A stretch of DNA of 49,278 nucleotides from contig SVNT01000009.1 in assembly GCA_015066785.1 (NCBI GenBank), positions 1 to 49,278 of the forward strand, in the 5' to 3' direction. The translations under genes and the position numbers were made by a program. Of this stretch, positions 6,903 to 16,850 are shown one piece after another; position 1 is the first letter of the stretch, and each line of letters begins with the position of its first letter. The notes beneath the pieces are model-generated. The model did not search any database and was not told where the DNA came from. It was given only the letters and a program-made list of their open reading frames with translations. The stretch comes from Ruminococcus sp. (GTDB lineage Bacteria; Bacillota; Clostridia; Oscillospirales; Ruminococcaceae).

Positions 6903-8924
6903 ATGAAAAAATGGACTCTTTCTCCTCAGGCGGATTTGAACGCCGTAAATAATATATCACAAGCAATCGGAACAAGCAGACTCGTATCCGAGATACTCGT
7001 TTCCCGTGGATATTCAACCCCCGAAAAAGCCTCGGAATTCATCAGCGAGGGTGAGCTTTCCTCACCTTTTCTTATAAAGGATATGGATGTTGCCGTCGGA
7101 ATCATCAACAACGCAATTGACGAAGGACAGGTAATCTGCATCTACGGCGACTACGACTGCGACGGAATAACCTCCACGGTTATGCTGTATCAGTACCTCA
7201 CCTGCGTGGGTGCCGATGTCTACTACTACATTCCCGAAACCGACCTCGGCTACGGCTTGCACGAAAGCATCGTGCGTGAGCTGAAGGAAGACGGCGTTGA
7301 CCTTATCATAACCGTCGACAACGGAATTTCCGCCGTTGAAGAGGCGACACTGATAAAAGAGCTCGGAATGTCGCTCATCATCACCGACCATCACCAGCCT
7401 GGAGATGTTCTTCCCGAGGCTGATGCAATAATCAATCCTCACCGCAAGGACTGCACTTCGCCGTTCAAGAACCTCTGCGGCGCAGGAGTAGTCCTGAAAC
7501 TCATCGCCGCAATGGACGACGGGGATTACGAAACCACCTTCGAACAGTTCGGCGACCTTGCGGCAATCGCCACAATCGCCGATGTAATGAAGCTCGAAGG
7601 TGAAAACAGATACATAGTCAGAAACGGTCTCAACTGCCTTGCAAAAACCGAAAACTACGGAATACAGGCGCTTATGGAGGCTGTATCCCTAGACGAAAAT
7701 TCTCTTACCGCAACAAATGTAGCATTCAGACTTGCGCCGAAAATCAACGCCGCAAGAAGATGCGCCTCCCCGAAAATCGCAGTAGAACTTCTTCTCTGCG
7801 AAGACCCCGAGGAAGCCGCCGAGCTTGCCCAGGAGCTTGTAAGCTACAACAATATGCGTAAAGAGCTTGAAGAAAAGATATACAATGACATCTGTGGCAT
7901 AATAAATGCCGACCCGTCAATCCTCAACGAGCGTGTACTTGTATTCGCAGGCGAGGACTGGCATCACGGCGTAATAGGCATTGTCAGCGCAGGAATTACC
8001 GAGCGTTACGGAAAACCCAGCATCGTAATCTCCATTGAGGGCGAAAACGCAAGAGGTTCTGCAAGAAGCGTCGGGGATTTCGCAATATTCAGACTGCTCG
8101 ACTACTGCGACGAAGTCCTCCAGAAACACGGAGGACATATGGGTGCAGGAGGATTTTCACTTAAAACCTCGGACATAGACCGTTTCAGACAGATGATTGC
8201 CGAATACGCAAGAATAAATCACAATAGTATGCCCAGGGCGGAAATTTCCGTCGATAAAATACTGGGCGTTCAGGATATAACCGTTGATGCGATAAAGAGC
8301 CTTTCGGTACTCGAACCGTTCGGAGAGGGCAATCCTTCCCCCGTATTTGCAATTCCAAATGCAGAGGTTGTCGGAATAGCCTCTCTTTCCGAGGGTAAGC
8401 ACTGCAAGGTTACGGTCAGCTATCTCGGAATGTCACTCCAGATACTTATGTTCCGATACTCCCCCGACGCTCTCCCCTTTGTCCTGCACGACAAGGTGAA
8501 TTTTCTTGTTTCCGCAGGGTTGTCGGAATTCCGTGGCACCGAGCAGATAAGCCTCATTATGCTCGACTGTCTTAAAAACGGAATTGTACAGCAGAAATAC
8601 TTCAACGCAAAGGACGCTTACGAAAAATATATGCTCGGTGAGGGCGTAAGCGATGTCATAATCCCGATAATCAAGCCCGAACGCAGTGATGTGGCTGTTG
8701 TATACAAGGCACTCACGGAAAATCCCCGACATATTGAAGATATTTACGGCAAGGTCTTTTCGGACAAGATGAATTTCTTCAAATTCCGCATTGCGATAGA
8801 CGCATTGTGCGAGCTCGGACTTGCAAAACTAAACCATTTTGAGAGCCGTGTAGCCCTCGTACCGTCAGCACCGAAGGCAGACCTCGGAGACTCTGCAATA
8901 CTGCAGAAAATCAAAGCGTTATAA
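6903..8924 (+). CDS. recJ: Single-stranded-DNA-specific exonuclease RecJ
   Basis: Degrades single-stranded DNA 5' to 3' in recombination and repair. The DHH phosphoesterase core shows YGDYDCDGITST near residue 80, VDNGIS and TDHHQPG near 160 and INPH; the DHHA1 half shows the glycine-rich block GGHMGAGGFSL near 415. An OB-like segment and a C-terminal extension follow, and 673 residues is normal for RecJ of Firmicutes. The ATG follows AGGTGG. It is the first gene of a plus-strand run; relA begins 25 bp later with no terminator between. Confidence 0.95.
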   Translation: MKKWTLSPQADLNAVNNISQAIGTSRLVSEILVSRGYSTPEKASEFISEGELSSPFLIKDMDVAVGIINNAIDEGQVICIYGDYDCDGITSTVMLYQYLTCVGADVYYYIPETDLGYGLHESIVRELKEDGVDLIITVDNGISAVEEATLIKELGMSLIITDHHQPGDVLPEADAIINPHRKDCTSPFKNLCGAGVVLKLIAAMDDGDYETTFEQFGDLAAIATIADVMKLEGENRYIVRNGLNCLAKTENYGIQALMEAVSLDENSLTATNVAFRLAPKINAARRCASPKIAVELLLCEDPEEAAELAQELVSYNNMRKELEEKIYNDICGIINADPSILNERVLVFAGEDWHHGVIGIVSAGITERYGKPSIVISIEGENARGSARSVGDFAIFRLLDYCDEVLQKHGGHMGAGGFSLKTSDIDRFRQMIAEYARINHNSMPRAEISVDKILGVQDITVDAIKSLSVLEPFGEGNPSPVFAIPNAEVVGIASLSEGKHCKVTVSYLGMSLQILMFRYSPDALPFVLHDKVNFLVSAGLSEFRGTEQISLIMLDCLKNGIVQQKYFNAKDAYEKYMLGEGVSDVIIPIIKPERSDVAVVYKALTENPRHIEDIYGKVFSDKMNFFKFRIAIDALCELGLAKLNHFESRVALVPSAPKADLGDSAILQKIKAL

Positions 8925-8949
8925 TAATTATTTTAAGGAAAGTGATTGT

Positions 8950-11136
8950 ATGAATAACAAGGATATTGTCTATTCTATTGATATTCTTATGCAGAAAATC
9001 CTCGACGGAGACAAGCAGTACGACCTCAACAAGATTGTAAAATCGTATGAATTTTCCGCAGAGGCACACAAGGAGCAGAAGCGTGACTCGGGCGAGCCGT
9101 ACATCATTCACCCGCTGGCTGTATCCTTTATCCTGCTCGAACTCGGAATGGACACCGATACTATATGTGCTGCAATGCTCCACGACGTTGTCGAAGATAC
9201 CGACACATCCCTCGACGAGCTGAAAAAGCTCTTCGGCGAAGATGTCGCAATGCTCGTAGACGGCGTTACGAAAATCGGAAAAATCCCGCTTTATACAAAA
9301 GAGGAACAGCAGGCGGAGAATGTCCGCAAGATACTCCTTGCAATGTCGCAGGATATCCGTGTAATCATCATAAAGCTGGCGGACAGACTTCACAATATGC
9401 GCACACTCAATCACCGTCCCGCAAACAAACAGCGTGCAACAGCGCTCGAAACCATGAACATATACGCTCCCATCGCCCACCGTCTCGGAATCAGGGCGAT
9501 AAAGGACGAGCTCGAAGACCTCGCTTTCCACTATCTTGACCCGTTTGCATACCGTGAAATCGAACAGGTTATGGAAAAACGCCGTGGCGACAGACAGATG
9601 TTCATCGAGTCTATCCAGCAGCGTATCCGTATGCGCCTCGAGGAAGTAGACTACACCAAAAAGCCGCAGATTGACGGCCGTGTAAAGAGCATTTACGGCA
9701 TATACAAGAAGGTCTATATGACCCAGCGTGGCTTTGACGAAATCTACGACAAATATGCAATAAGAATTATCGTGTCAACTGTATTCGAGTGCTACAACAC
9801 GCTCGGAATAATACACGATATGTTCAAGCCTATCCCCAACAGATTCAAAGACTATATTTCCACACCAAAGGCGAATATGTACCAGTCGCTCCACACAACC
9901 GTCATCGGCCGTGAGGGTATTCCTTTCGAAGTGCAGATACGCACCTGGGATATGCACTACACCGCCGAATACGGAATTGCGGCACACTGGAAGTATAAAG
10001 AAGGCATACAGGGAAAAGATAGGTTTGAAAACCGTCTTGCGTGGATACGCCAGATTATAGAGGCACAGCAGGAAACCAACGACGTCGAAGAAATCGTAAG
10101 AACGATAAAGTCCGACCTTGCAACAGACGACGTATTCGCATTTTCTCCCAAGGGGGATATGATTACCCTGCCCCTCGGCGCTACGGTAATTGACTTCGCC
10201 TACGCAATACACACGCAGGTAGGCCACAAGATGACAGGCGCCAAGGTTGACGGAAAGCTGGTGCCGATGGAATACAAACTCAAAACGGGAGAAATCGTCG
10301 AAATCATCCTTTCAAAAGACGAGGGCAAAGGCCCCAACCGCACCTGGCTTGACATCGTAAAGACAAACGAGGCAAAATCCAAGATAAGAACATGGTTCAA
10401 GAAGGAATGCCGTGAAGAAAATATCGTCAACGGAAAAGCTGAGCTTGAGCGTGAATTCAAACGCAACCTCATCCACGTTCCCGAAAGCGACATGGAAGAA
10501 TTCCTCGCCGACGATATGCATCGTCACAACTGCGAAACTCTCGACGACTTCTATGCGGCAATCGGATACGGCGGAATTCTTCTGTCGAAGATGCTCCAGA
10601 GAATGAAGGACAACTACATCAGGCGTTATGTCGACACCGAAAAGGAAGCTCCGTCGCTTGAACCGACAAAGCAGAAGAGCACCGACGGAATAATCGTCGA
10701 GGGCATCGAAAACTGCCTGATAAAGTTCTCGCAATGCTGTAATCCGCTCCCGGGCGATAATGTCATCGGATTTATTACCCGTGGACACGGAATTTCAATA
10801 CACAAGACCGACTGCGTAAACTACCAGAACGCCGTCCGTGACAACAAGGAAATGGAACGCTGGGTAAATGTATCCTGGGAGGATAACAACACCAAGGCAT
10901 ACCGTGCTACCCTCGACATTGTTTCCTATGACCGTAAGGGACTTCTCGCAGATGTTGCGATACTTCTTTCGGAAAACCGCATTTTCATCCACGAAAGTAC
11001 CTCTCGTGAGCTTAAAAACGGAAACGCCGATATTTCCGTCACAATCAGCGTCGGCGGAATTGAACAGCTCAACAATGTAATCGCAAAGCTCAAGAAAATA
11101 CAGGGCGTGGTATCAGTTACCCGTTCAGGAAAGTAA
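8950..11136 (+). CDS. relA: (p)ppGpp synthetase/hydrolase (RelA/SpoT homologue)
   Basis: A long RSH enzyme of 728 residues that makes and breaks the alarmone (p)ppGpp in the stringent response. Domains in order: HD hydrolase (IIHPLAV, AAMLHDVVEDT, LADRLHNMRTL), synthetase (IYDKYAIRIIV, RFKDYISTPKANMYQSLHTT, EVQIRTWDMH, GIAAHWKYKEG), TGS (FAFSPKGDMITLPLGATVIDF), then a zinc-finger-like stretch with CCNPLPGD and an ACT domain (DRKGLLADVA). The intact HD motif suggests a bifunctional enzyme. Its place between recJ and an MBL hydrolase repeats a neighbourhood common in Firmicutes. Confidence 0.95.
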   Translation: MNNKDIVYSIDILMQKILDGDKQYDLNKIVKSYEFSAEAHKEQKRDSGEPYIIHPLAVSFILLELGMDTDTICAAMLHDVVEDTDTSLDELKKLFGEDVAMLVDGVTKIGKIPLYTKEEQQAENVRKILLAMSQDIRVIIIKLADRLHNMRTLNHRPANKQRATALETMNIYAPIAHRLGIRAIKDELEDLAFHYLDPFAYREIEQVMEKRRGDRQMFIESIQQRIRMRLEEVDYTKKPQIDGRVKSIYGIYKKVYMTQRGFDEIYDKYAIRIIVSTVFECYNTLGIIHDMFKPIPNRFKDYISTPKANMYQSLHTTVIGREGIPFEVQIRTWDMHYTAEYGIAAHWKYKEGIQGKDRFENRLAWIRQIIEAQQETNDVEEIVRTIKSDLATDDVFAFSPKGDMITLPLGATVIDFAYAIHTQVGHKMTGAKVDGKLVPMEYKLKTGEIVEIILSKDEGKGPNRTWLDIVKTNEAKSKIRTWFKKECREENIVNGKAELEREFKRNLIHVPESDMEEFLADDMHRHNCETLDDFYAAIGYGGILLSKMLQRMKDNYIRRYVDTEKEAPSLEPTKQKSTDGIIVEGIENCLIKFSQCCNPLPGDNVIGFITRGHGISIHKTDCVNYQNAVRDNKEMERWVNVSWEDNNTKAYRATLDIVSYDRKGLLADVAILLSENRIFIHESTSRELKNGNADISVTISVGGIEQLNNVIAKLKKIQGVVSVTRSGK

Positions 11137-11157
11137 TCATATTCAAGGGGTGATTTT

Positions 11158-11781
11158 TTGGAAATCCGACAGCTTGCTCCACTCGGAGTGTGCCAGACAA
11201 ACTGCTATCTTGTAATCTCAGAAAGCAATAACGCCGTGCTGATAGACGCACCCGAAGGCACAGACGAAATACTCGCAGGGTTAGGAGATGCAAAGCTCAG
11301 AAAAATCCTGCTGACGCACGGTCACTTCGACCACATAGCGTCGGTTGCGGAGCTTGCCGAAAAAACAGGGGCAGAGGTTTTCGTTCACAAGAACGACGTC
11401 AAGAAGCTTTCCGACGATTACCTCAATCTTTCCCGTGTTTTCGGGCTTCCCGGAATAAAGCCGTACCCCTCGCCCACATCGTTTGACGACGGCGACGAAA
11501 TCGTGCAGGACGAACTTGTATTCCGTGTTCTTCTCACACCCGGGCATACAAGCGGCAGCGTGTGCTTTATTGTCGGTGATACGATTTTCAGCGGAGATAC
11601 TCTTTTCAAGGGCAGTCGTGGGCGTACAGATCTGGTCGATGCTTCCGAAAGCGCTATGATGAAGTCGCTCGCACTTCTCCGTGATTTTACGGGAGAATAT
11701 GAAGATTACGACATTCTTTCGGGGCACGGAAGCAGCACAACGCTGTCCTATGAAAAAAAGACAAATCCTTATCTGAGGTAA
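11158..11781 (+). CDS. MBL-fold metallohydrolase (glyoxalase II-like)
   Basis: A 207-residue soluble zinc hydrolase. THGHFDHI (near residue 55) is the HxHxDH metal motif. TPGHTSGS supplies the next His, FSGDTLF the bridging Asp, and SGHGSSTTL the last His. Proteins of this size next to relA and hemZ are usually annotated as hydroxyacylglutathione hydrolase-like, but the substrate is unknown. The start is a TTG preceded by AAGGGGTG at good spacing. It follows relA by 21 bp and precedes hemZ by 6 bp, so the genes are almost certainly one transcript. Confidence 0.9.
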   Translation: MEIRQLAPLGVCQTNCYLVISESNNAVLIDAPEGTDEILAGLGDAKLRKILLTHGHFDHIASVAELAEKTGAEVFVHKNDVKKLSDDYLNLSRVFGLPGIKPYPSPTSFDDGDEIVQDELVFRVLLTPGHTSGSVCFIVGDTIFSGDTLFKGSRGRTDLVDASESAMMKSLALLRDFTGEYEDYDILSGHGSSTTLSYEKKTNPYLR

Positions 11782-11787
11782 AACAAA

Positions 11788-13239
11788 ATGACGGTAATTT
11801 TCAGCGGCAACGACTTCAAATACGAAGTTGAGGCAACGATAAAATTATTTCTGCCCGTGACGAATTTCACATTCCTGTATGACGAATTCGACCTTTCGGG
11901 AGATTACTGCATTCTCCGACAGAAAATCGGGCGTAAATACACGCATTTCTTCGTTTCTGCGTCAATCGGCGGAAAGAGAAAGCGTATGCACTCAAAAACA
12001 GACAAAAATAACGAAAAAGACTACGAAATCACGCTTTGCCGCACCTTGTACAAATGTATGGTTTTGCTGACGGGAAAAGCACAGCCGTGGGGCTGTCTGA
12101 CGGGAATACGCCCCGTCAAGAAGGTGAATGCTCTCATTGCGGAAGGATGCGATAAATCCGCAGTTTTCAGCGCCCTGAGGGAAAAATATTTCACCTCCGA
12201 CGAAAAGCTGGAGCTTGCCTGGAACACAGCCGTGACGCAGGCAAAATTCCTCACCGTCCCCGAAAAATCATTCAGTCTGTATGTATCAATTCCGTTCTGC
12301 CCGACAAGGTGCAGTTATTGCAGCTTTGTATCGCATTCGGTTGAAAGTGCCGCAAAGCTCATTCCGCAGTACATAGAAAAGCTATGCGACGAAATCGCCG
12401 TAATCGCTGAATACGCTGACAAGCTGGAGCTTTCGCTCGACACGGTATATTTCGGTGGCGGAACACCGACCTCGCTCTCGGCGGAACACCTTGACACCCT
12501 GATGAAAGCGGTAGCGTCGAACTTCACACTCGACGGTGTGCGTGAATATACTGTAGAGGCAGGGCGTGCCGACACGATAACCGCCGAAAAACTTCAGGCA
12601 ATAAAGGAAAACGGCGCTACAAGAATTTCAATCAATCCGCAGACGATGAATGACAGCGTACTTGCCGCAATCGGCAGGTGTCACACCTCGGAGCAGGTAC
12701 GTGAGGCATTCTCTCTTGCACGGAAAATCGGGTTTGACAACATCAACACCGACCTGATAGCAGGTCTTCCGACGGATACGCTTGACAGTTTCAGAGCAAC
12801 CGTAGACGCCGTTATCGGTATGAACCCCGAAAACATAACGGTGCATACACTTACGCTGAAACGTTCGTCCACGCTTTTTCAGGAAAAGGACATCGTAAGC
12901 GATGCCGAAATCGCCGATATGATTTCGTTTTCCTCAAAAGTTCTCGCAGAGAACGGCTACAACCCGTATTATCTGTACAGGCAGAAAAACACCCTCGGAA
13001 ATCTCGAAAATGTGGGATATTCCAGGGCAGGCTACGAAGGGCTGTACAACATCTTCATCATGGAGGAAATGCAGACGATACTTGCGGCAGGTGCATCGGC
13101 ATCGACAAAGCTGTGCGTCAACGGAAAAATCAAGCGGGTATATAACTATAAGTTCCCTTACGAATACATAAACCGTTTTGACGAAATGATGACGAAAAAA
13201 TCAGAAATCACACAATTCTATTCTCATAATCAGCTATAA
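11788..13239 (+). CDS. hemZ: HemZ-type coproporphyrinogen III dehydrogenase-like radical SAM protein
   Basis: A 483-residue radical SAM protein of the HemZ branch of the HemN family. An N-terminal ~160-residue region specific to HemZ precedes the core. The cluster motif CPTRCSYC (CX3CX2C) is near residue 171, followed by YFGGGTPT, GATRISINPQT and GFDNINTDLIAGLP. HemZ proteins occur in many anaerobes, and their role in haem synthesis is not proven in every host. No other haem gene is nearby, so the substrate here is uncertain. It is tightly packed behind the MBL gene. Confidence 0.9.
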   Translation: MTVIFSGNDFKYEVEATIKLFLPVTNFTFLYDEFDLSGDYCILRQKIGRKYTHFFVSASIGGKRKRMHSKTDKNNEKDYEITLCRTLYKCMVLLTGKAQPWGCLTGIRPVKKVNALIAEGCDKSAVFSALREKYFTSDEKLELAWNTAVTQAKFLTVPEKSFSLYVSIPFCPTRCSYCSFVSHSVESAAKLIPQYIEKLCDEIAVIAEYADKLELSLDTVYFGGGTPTSLSAEHLDTLMKAVASNFTLDGVREYTVEAGRADTITAEKLQAIKENGATRISINPQTMNDSVLAAIGRCHTSEQVREAFSLARKIGFDNINTDLIAGLPTDTLDSFRATVDAVIGMNPENITVHTLTLKRSSTLFQEKDIVSDAEIADMISFSSKVLAENGYNPYYLYRQKNTLGNLENVGYSRAGYEGLYNIFIMEEMQTILAAGASASTKLCVNGKIKRVYNYKFPYEYINRFDEMMTKKSEITQFYSHNQL

Positions 13240-13251
13240 GGAGGAGTAATT

Positions 13252-13608
13252 ATGTCAGGTATGGATTCATTCATAGACGGTGCAAGACGCTGTATCGACA
13301 GTGCCGCTGAAAAAACGGGAGATTTCATCGAGGTTTCAAAGCTGAAGCTCGAAAAGACACAGCTTGAATCAAAGGTAAGAGAGCAGTACCAGAAACTCGG
13401 GAAAATGTGCTTTGATATGTCAGAAACGGGTACAGATACCACTCCGTACATGAACGAGGTTATGGACAAAATCCGTGAGCTTAAAAAGGACATTCAGTGG
13501 ACGGAAGACCGGATAAATTCCGTGAAACCGCAAAAGACCTGTGCCTCCTGCGGAAAGAAGAACAGCACCGAAAATCTGTATTGCCAGAACTGCGGTGCAA
13601 AGCTGTAA
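13252..13608 (+). CDS. Zinc-ribbon domain protein
   Basis: A 118-residue protein with a helical, charged N-terminal part (residues ~15-80, probable coiled coil) and a C-terminal zinc ribbon CASCGKK...CQNCGAKL with two CxxC pairs. The start has a consensus AAGGAGG site. It closes the recJ-hemZ run and is followed by the cloverleaf repeat, whose outer arm with its T run may act as terminator. Function unknown; similar ribbons occur in small adaptor or membrane-stress proteins. Confidence 0.8.
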   Translation: MSGMDSFIDGARRCIDSAAEKTGDFIEVSKLKLEKTQLESKVREQYQKLGKMCFDMSETGTDTTPYMNEVMDKIRELKKDIQWTEDRINSVKPQKTCASCGKKNSTENLYCQNCGAKL

Positions 13609-13618
13609 ATATCCATCA

Positions 13619-13873
13619 CCCCGCCATTAAGGGTGATACTCGTATAGAATTTTTATGCGCTTACTGAGGAAAACCCTTTTGAAAAAGGTTTTTCCTCAGA
13701 CTCCTTTCCGAAAACTTCAGATTTAAAATCAAGCCCATAGGGATTAATCCCTATGGACTTGATTTTAGTTTTAAAGTCTTTGAAGGGGAGTTTGAGGGGA
13801 ACCTTTCTTCAGAAAGATTCCCCTCAATGAATACATATAAAGTTTCTGTATGAATACCGCCCTTAACGGCAGG
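13619..13873. repeat. Cloverleaf-like palindromic repeat element, complete copy
   Basis: A ~255-bp non-coding element built of nested inverted repeats. Outer arms lie at 13621-13650 and 13843-13873 (imperfect). Inside are hairpin A (13664-13699, CTGAGGAAAA/TTTTTCCTCAG), a long central stem (13700-13791) whose axis is GGATTAATCC at 13741-13750, and hairpin C (13793-13826, TGAGGGGAA/TTCCCCTCA). Half copies of the same element lie at 39736-39860 and 45011-45088. It has no open frame, so it is either a non-autonomous mobile repeat or a structured RNA or terminator element. A TTTTTT run at its right end could terminate transcription from 13608. Confidence 0.85.
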
Positions 13874-13917
13874 TTTTTTATTGTCGTAAAACCGAATTTT
13901 ATTGTTCTTGCAACAGG

Positions 13918-13946
13918 TTGACATTAATATAAAATAGTAGTATAAT
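13918..13946 (+). promoter_or_regulatory. Promoter of trkA-trkH
   Basis: TTGACA (13918-13923), 17-bp spacer and TATAAT (13941-13946). It puts the transcript start near 13953, consistent with the trkA start at 14000. Confidence 0.75.
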
Positions 13947-13999
13947 TTTTTGTGTATAAATTATACTTGCAAATTCATAAAATAAGGCGGATAAATAAA

Positions 14000-15358
14000 A
14001 TGAAGATACTTATTGCAGGCGCCGGAAAAATCGGCCTTGAAATCATACGACAGCTTGCGCTCGAAAGCCACGAGCTTGTCGTAATAGACAACGATGAAAA
14101 GATACTTGAGCAGATAAGCAATCAGTTCGATATGCTTACCCTCAACGGAAACTGCGCAAGTATGCAGATTCTCAACGAGGCAAATGTCGAGCACAGCGAC
14201 CTTCTTATAGCTGTTGCGGGTGCCGACGAAATCAACCTGCTCACCTGCTTTACCGCAAGAAAGCTCAATCCCGACATTCATACGATAGCAAGAGTGCGCA
14301 GTCCCGAATACCTCGCACAGCTTTTCCAGATGCGTGAAGAATTCGGCTTATCACTCATCCTCAATCCCGAGCGTTCTGCGGCGAAGGAAATATTCAAACT
14401 TCTCCAGTTCCCCGGTTTCCTCAGGAGAGAGTCGTTTTCAAACGGCAGGGCGGAAATCGTTGAGCTTCAGGTAAAGGCAGGCAGTATACTCGAAAATGCA
14501 CCGATGACAAAGCTCTCGGACATTCTCGGCATTAAAATTCTGGTATGCGTAATCGTGCGTGACGGCACAGCCTTTATTCCGGGAGGTAATGACACCCTCC
14601 ACGAAGGCGATTTCATATATGTAACAGGCGCTGTTGCGGTACTTTCAAAGCTCCTCAACAAGCTGGAAATCACCTCGAAGAAGGCACGCCACGTAACTCT
14701 TCTCGGCGGCGGAAGAATAAGCTATTACCTCGCCGAAAGTCTGCTTGCGGCGGGCGTAAAGCTCAAAATCATTGAGCGTGACGAGGCTCGTTGTATAGAG
14801 CTCGCACAGCATCTTTCCGATGCGGCTATAATCAATGCCGACGGCTCGCTTCAGGAAGTCCTCGAAAGTGAAGGAATTGCATCTACCGATGCACTTGTTA
14901 CTCTCACAGGGCTTGACGAACTGAATGTAATAATGTCACTCTACGGCACTTCCCGTGAAGTTCCGCAGATTGTCACAAAGGTTAACCGTATGGAGTCTAC
15001 CGGACTTCTGGACAACCTCGGAATCGGAAGCGTTATCAGCCCGAGAATTCTCTGTGCCGAAAACGTACTTCAGTACGCCCGTGCAATGCAGGGCAAAACG
15101 GGTGCCGCAATAACCCTCTGCAAGATAGCGGACGGTCAGGCGGAGGCACTTGAATTCCGTGTAAATGCAAAGACCTACTATGTAGGCGTACCCCTCAAGG
15201 ATATAAAGCTCAAGCGTGGTATGCTCATAGCCTGCATAATCCATAACGGAAGAACCATCATTCCCGACGGTTCGTCTGTATACGGAATCAACGATACGGT
15301 AATCGTTGTGACCTGCAAGCAGGACCCCATAATGCAGTTCAACGACATTTTCGAATAA
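14000..15358 (+). CDS. trkA: Trk potassium uptake regulatory subunit TrkA
   Basis: Cytoplasmic gating subunit of the Trk K+ channel. Two RCK units are visible. The first starts MKILIAGAGKIGLEII (Rossmann GxGxxG) and has VVIDND; the second starts near residue 232 with VTLLGGGRISYYLAE. Each is followed by a TrkA_C domain. At 452 residues it is the usual double-length TrkA. The start follows AAGGCGG; an earlier in-frame ATG would lie at the promoter's transcript start. trkH follows after 15 bp, giving a complete two-gene K+ uptake operon. Confidence 0.94.
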   Translation: MKILIAGAGKIGLEIIRQLALESHELVVIDNDEKILEQISNQFDMLTLNGNCASMQILNEANVEHSDLLIAVAGADEINLLTCFTARKLNPDIHTIARVRSPEYLAQLFQMREEFGLSLILNPERSAAKEIFKLLQFPGFLRRESFSNGRAEIVELQVKAGSILENAPMTKLSDILGIKILVCVIVRDGTAFIPGGNDTLHEGDFIYVTGAVAVLSKLLNKLEITSKKARHVTLLGGGRISYYLAESLLAAGVKLKIIERDEARCIELAQHLSDAAIINADGSLQEVLESEGIASTDALVTLTGLDELNVIMSLYGTSREVPQIVTKVNRMESTGLLDNLGIGSVISPRILCAENVLQYARAMQGKTGAAITLCKIADGQAEALEFRVNAKTYYVGVPLKDIKLKRGMLIACIIHNGRTIIPDGSSVYGINDTVIVVTCKQDPIMQFNDIFE

Positions 15359-15373
15359 AGGAACATCAACCGA

Positions 15374-16831
15374 ATGAACTATAAACTGATTTTTCGCATA
15401 ATCGGAATGATTATGCTTATCGAAGCGATATTTATGCTCGTGCCGACGATAATCTGCTACGCCGATGACGACATCGTAGCAGGCAACAGCTTTGCCGTAA
15501 CGGCACTCGGACTTATACTTATAGGTGCCGTGGCAGTTTTTCTTACTCAGAAAAGAAAAACCGACTTCTATGCTCACGAAGGCTTTGCGGTAACCAGCCT
15601 TTCGTGGATTATAATGTCTGTTGCAGGCGCTCTCCCTTTTACATTAAGCGGTGAAATTCCGAGCTTCATCGACGCATTGTTCGAGACAATCTCGGGCTTT
15701 ACAACCACGGGCGCAACAATACTCACCGATGTGGAAGTTCTCCCCCGTGGATTACTTTACTGGCGCAGCTTTACCAACTGGCTCGGCGGTATGGGAGTGC
15801 TTGTATTCCTGCTCTCCCTCATCCCCGCAGTAAGCAAGAGCAACGGCTCGAATATGTACATAATGTCAGCCGAAAGCTCAGGTCCCAGCGTCGGAAAGCT
15901 CACACCGAAGTTAAAGGATACTCTCACCATAACATACGGACTTTACATTGCAATGACAATACTCTGCTTCATTGTACTCGTTATCGGAAAAATGCCCGTA
16001 TTTGACGCTGTATGTGCGGCGCTCTCCACCGCAGGCACAGGCGGGTTTGCGATTAAGAATGACAGCTTTGCAAGTTGCAGCCCGTTTTTACAGAATACCA
16101 TAACGGTATTTATGCTGTTGTTCAGCGTAAGCTTCAATATATACGGTCTTATGGTGTTCAGACGTTTCAAGGAAGCTGTCAAGGACGAAGAATTCCGTAT
16201 TTTCTGGATTGTAGTGGTTTCGGCAATCATACTGATTTCAGTCGATACAAGAGGGCTTTTCTCCTCGTGGGAGGAAACAATACGCCACTCTGCCTTTCAG
16301 GTCGGAACGGTAATGTCGACAACAGGCTTTGCCTCATATAATTTTGACACCTGGCCGTCATTCTCGAAGGGAATACTCTTTATACTGATGTTCTTCGGCG
16401 GCTGTGCAGGAAGTACCGCAGGCGGTCTTAAAATGTCAAGAGCAATCATTATAATAAAAAATCTTTTCCGTGAAATAAGCAAAATTCTTCACCCGCATAA
16501 AGTCAAGGTCGTAAAAATCAGCAACAAGCCTGTGAGTGAACAGGTAATAAGCACAACAATGGCTTATCTTGCGGCATATTGTGCGCTGATGATTATCAGT
16601 TTCATAATAATTTCGCTTGACGGATATTCAATCGCAACGAATATCTCAGGTGTTGTTGCATGCTTTAACAATATAGGCCCCGGATTTGAAGCCGTAGGCC
16701 CTGTCTGCAACTTCTCGGGATTCAGCAATGCCTCAAAGATAGTATTCTCGATTGATATGCTCCTCGGCCGTCTTGAAATTTTCCCGATAATTATGCTGTT
16801 CAACAAGGACGCATGGAGCAGAAAGCTCTAA
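15374..16831 (+). CDS. trkH: Trk potassium transporter membrane subunit TrkH
   Basis: A 485-residue membrane protein that forms the K+ pore with TrkA. About ten or more hydrophobic segments carry the four pore-loop regions expected of TrkH/KtrB proteins, with selectivity-filter-like motifs FTTTGATI, STAGTGGF, STTGFA and FNNIGPGF in order. Each has the key Gly. The ATG is 15 bp after the trkA stop and follows AAGGA. No terminator precedes the acyltransferase gene 19 bp later. Confidence 0.94.
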   Translation: MNYKLIFRIIGMIMLIEAIFMLVPTIICYADDDIVAGNSFAVTALGLILIGAVAVFLTQKRKTDFYAHEGFAVTSLSWIIMSVAGALPFTLSGEIPSFIDALFETISGFTTTGATILTDVEVLPRGLLYWRSFTNWLGGMGVLVFLLSLIPAVSKSNGSNMYIMSAESSGPSVGKLTPKLKDTLTITYGLYIAMTILCFIVLVIGKMPVFDAVCAALSTAGTGGFAIKNDSFASCSPFLQNTITVFMLLFSVSFNIYGLMVFRRFKEAVKDEEFRIFWIVVVSAIILISVDTRGLFSSWEETIRHSAFQVGTVMSTTGFASYNFDTWPSFSKGILFILMFFGGCAGSTAGGLKMSRAIIIIKNLFREISKILHPHKVKVVKISNKPVSEQVISTTMAYLAAYCALMIISFIIISLDGYSIATNISGVVACFNNIGPGFEAVGPVCNFSGFSNASKIVFSIDMLLGRLEIFPIIMLFNKDAWSRKL

Positions 16832-16850
16832 ACCGAAAGGATTTCCCGAT

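Noticed and set aside
8911-9531. 206-codon open frame antisense to the start of relA
   Set aside because: relA is unmistakable on the plus strand, and the antisense frame has no domain.
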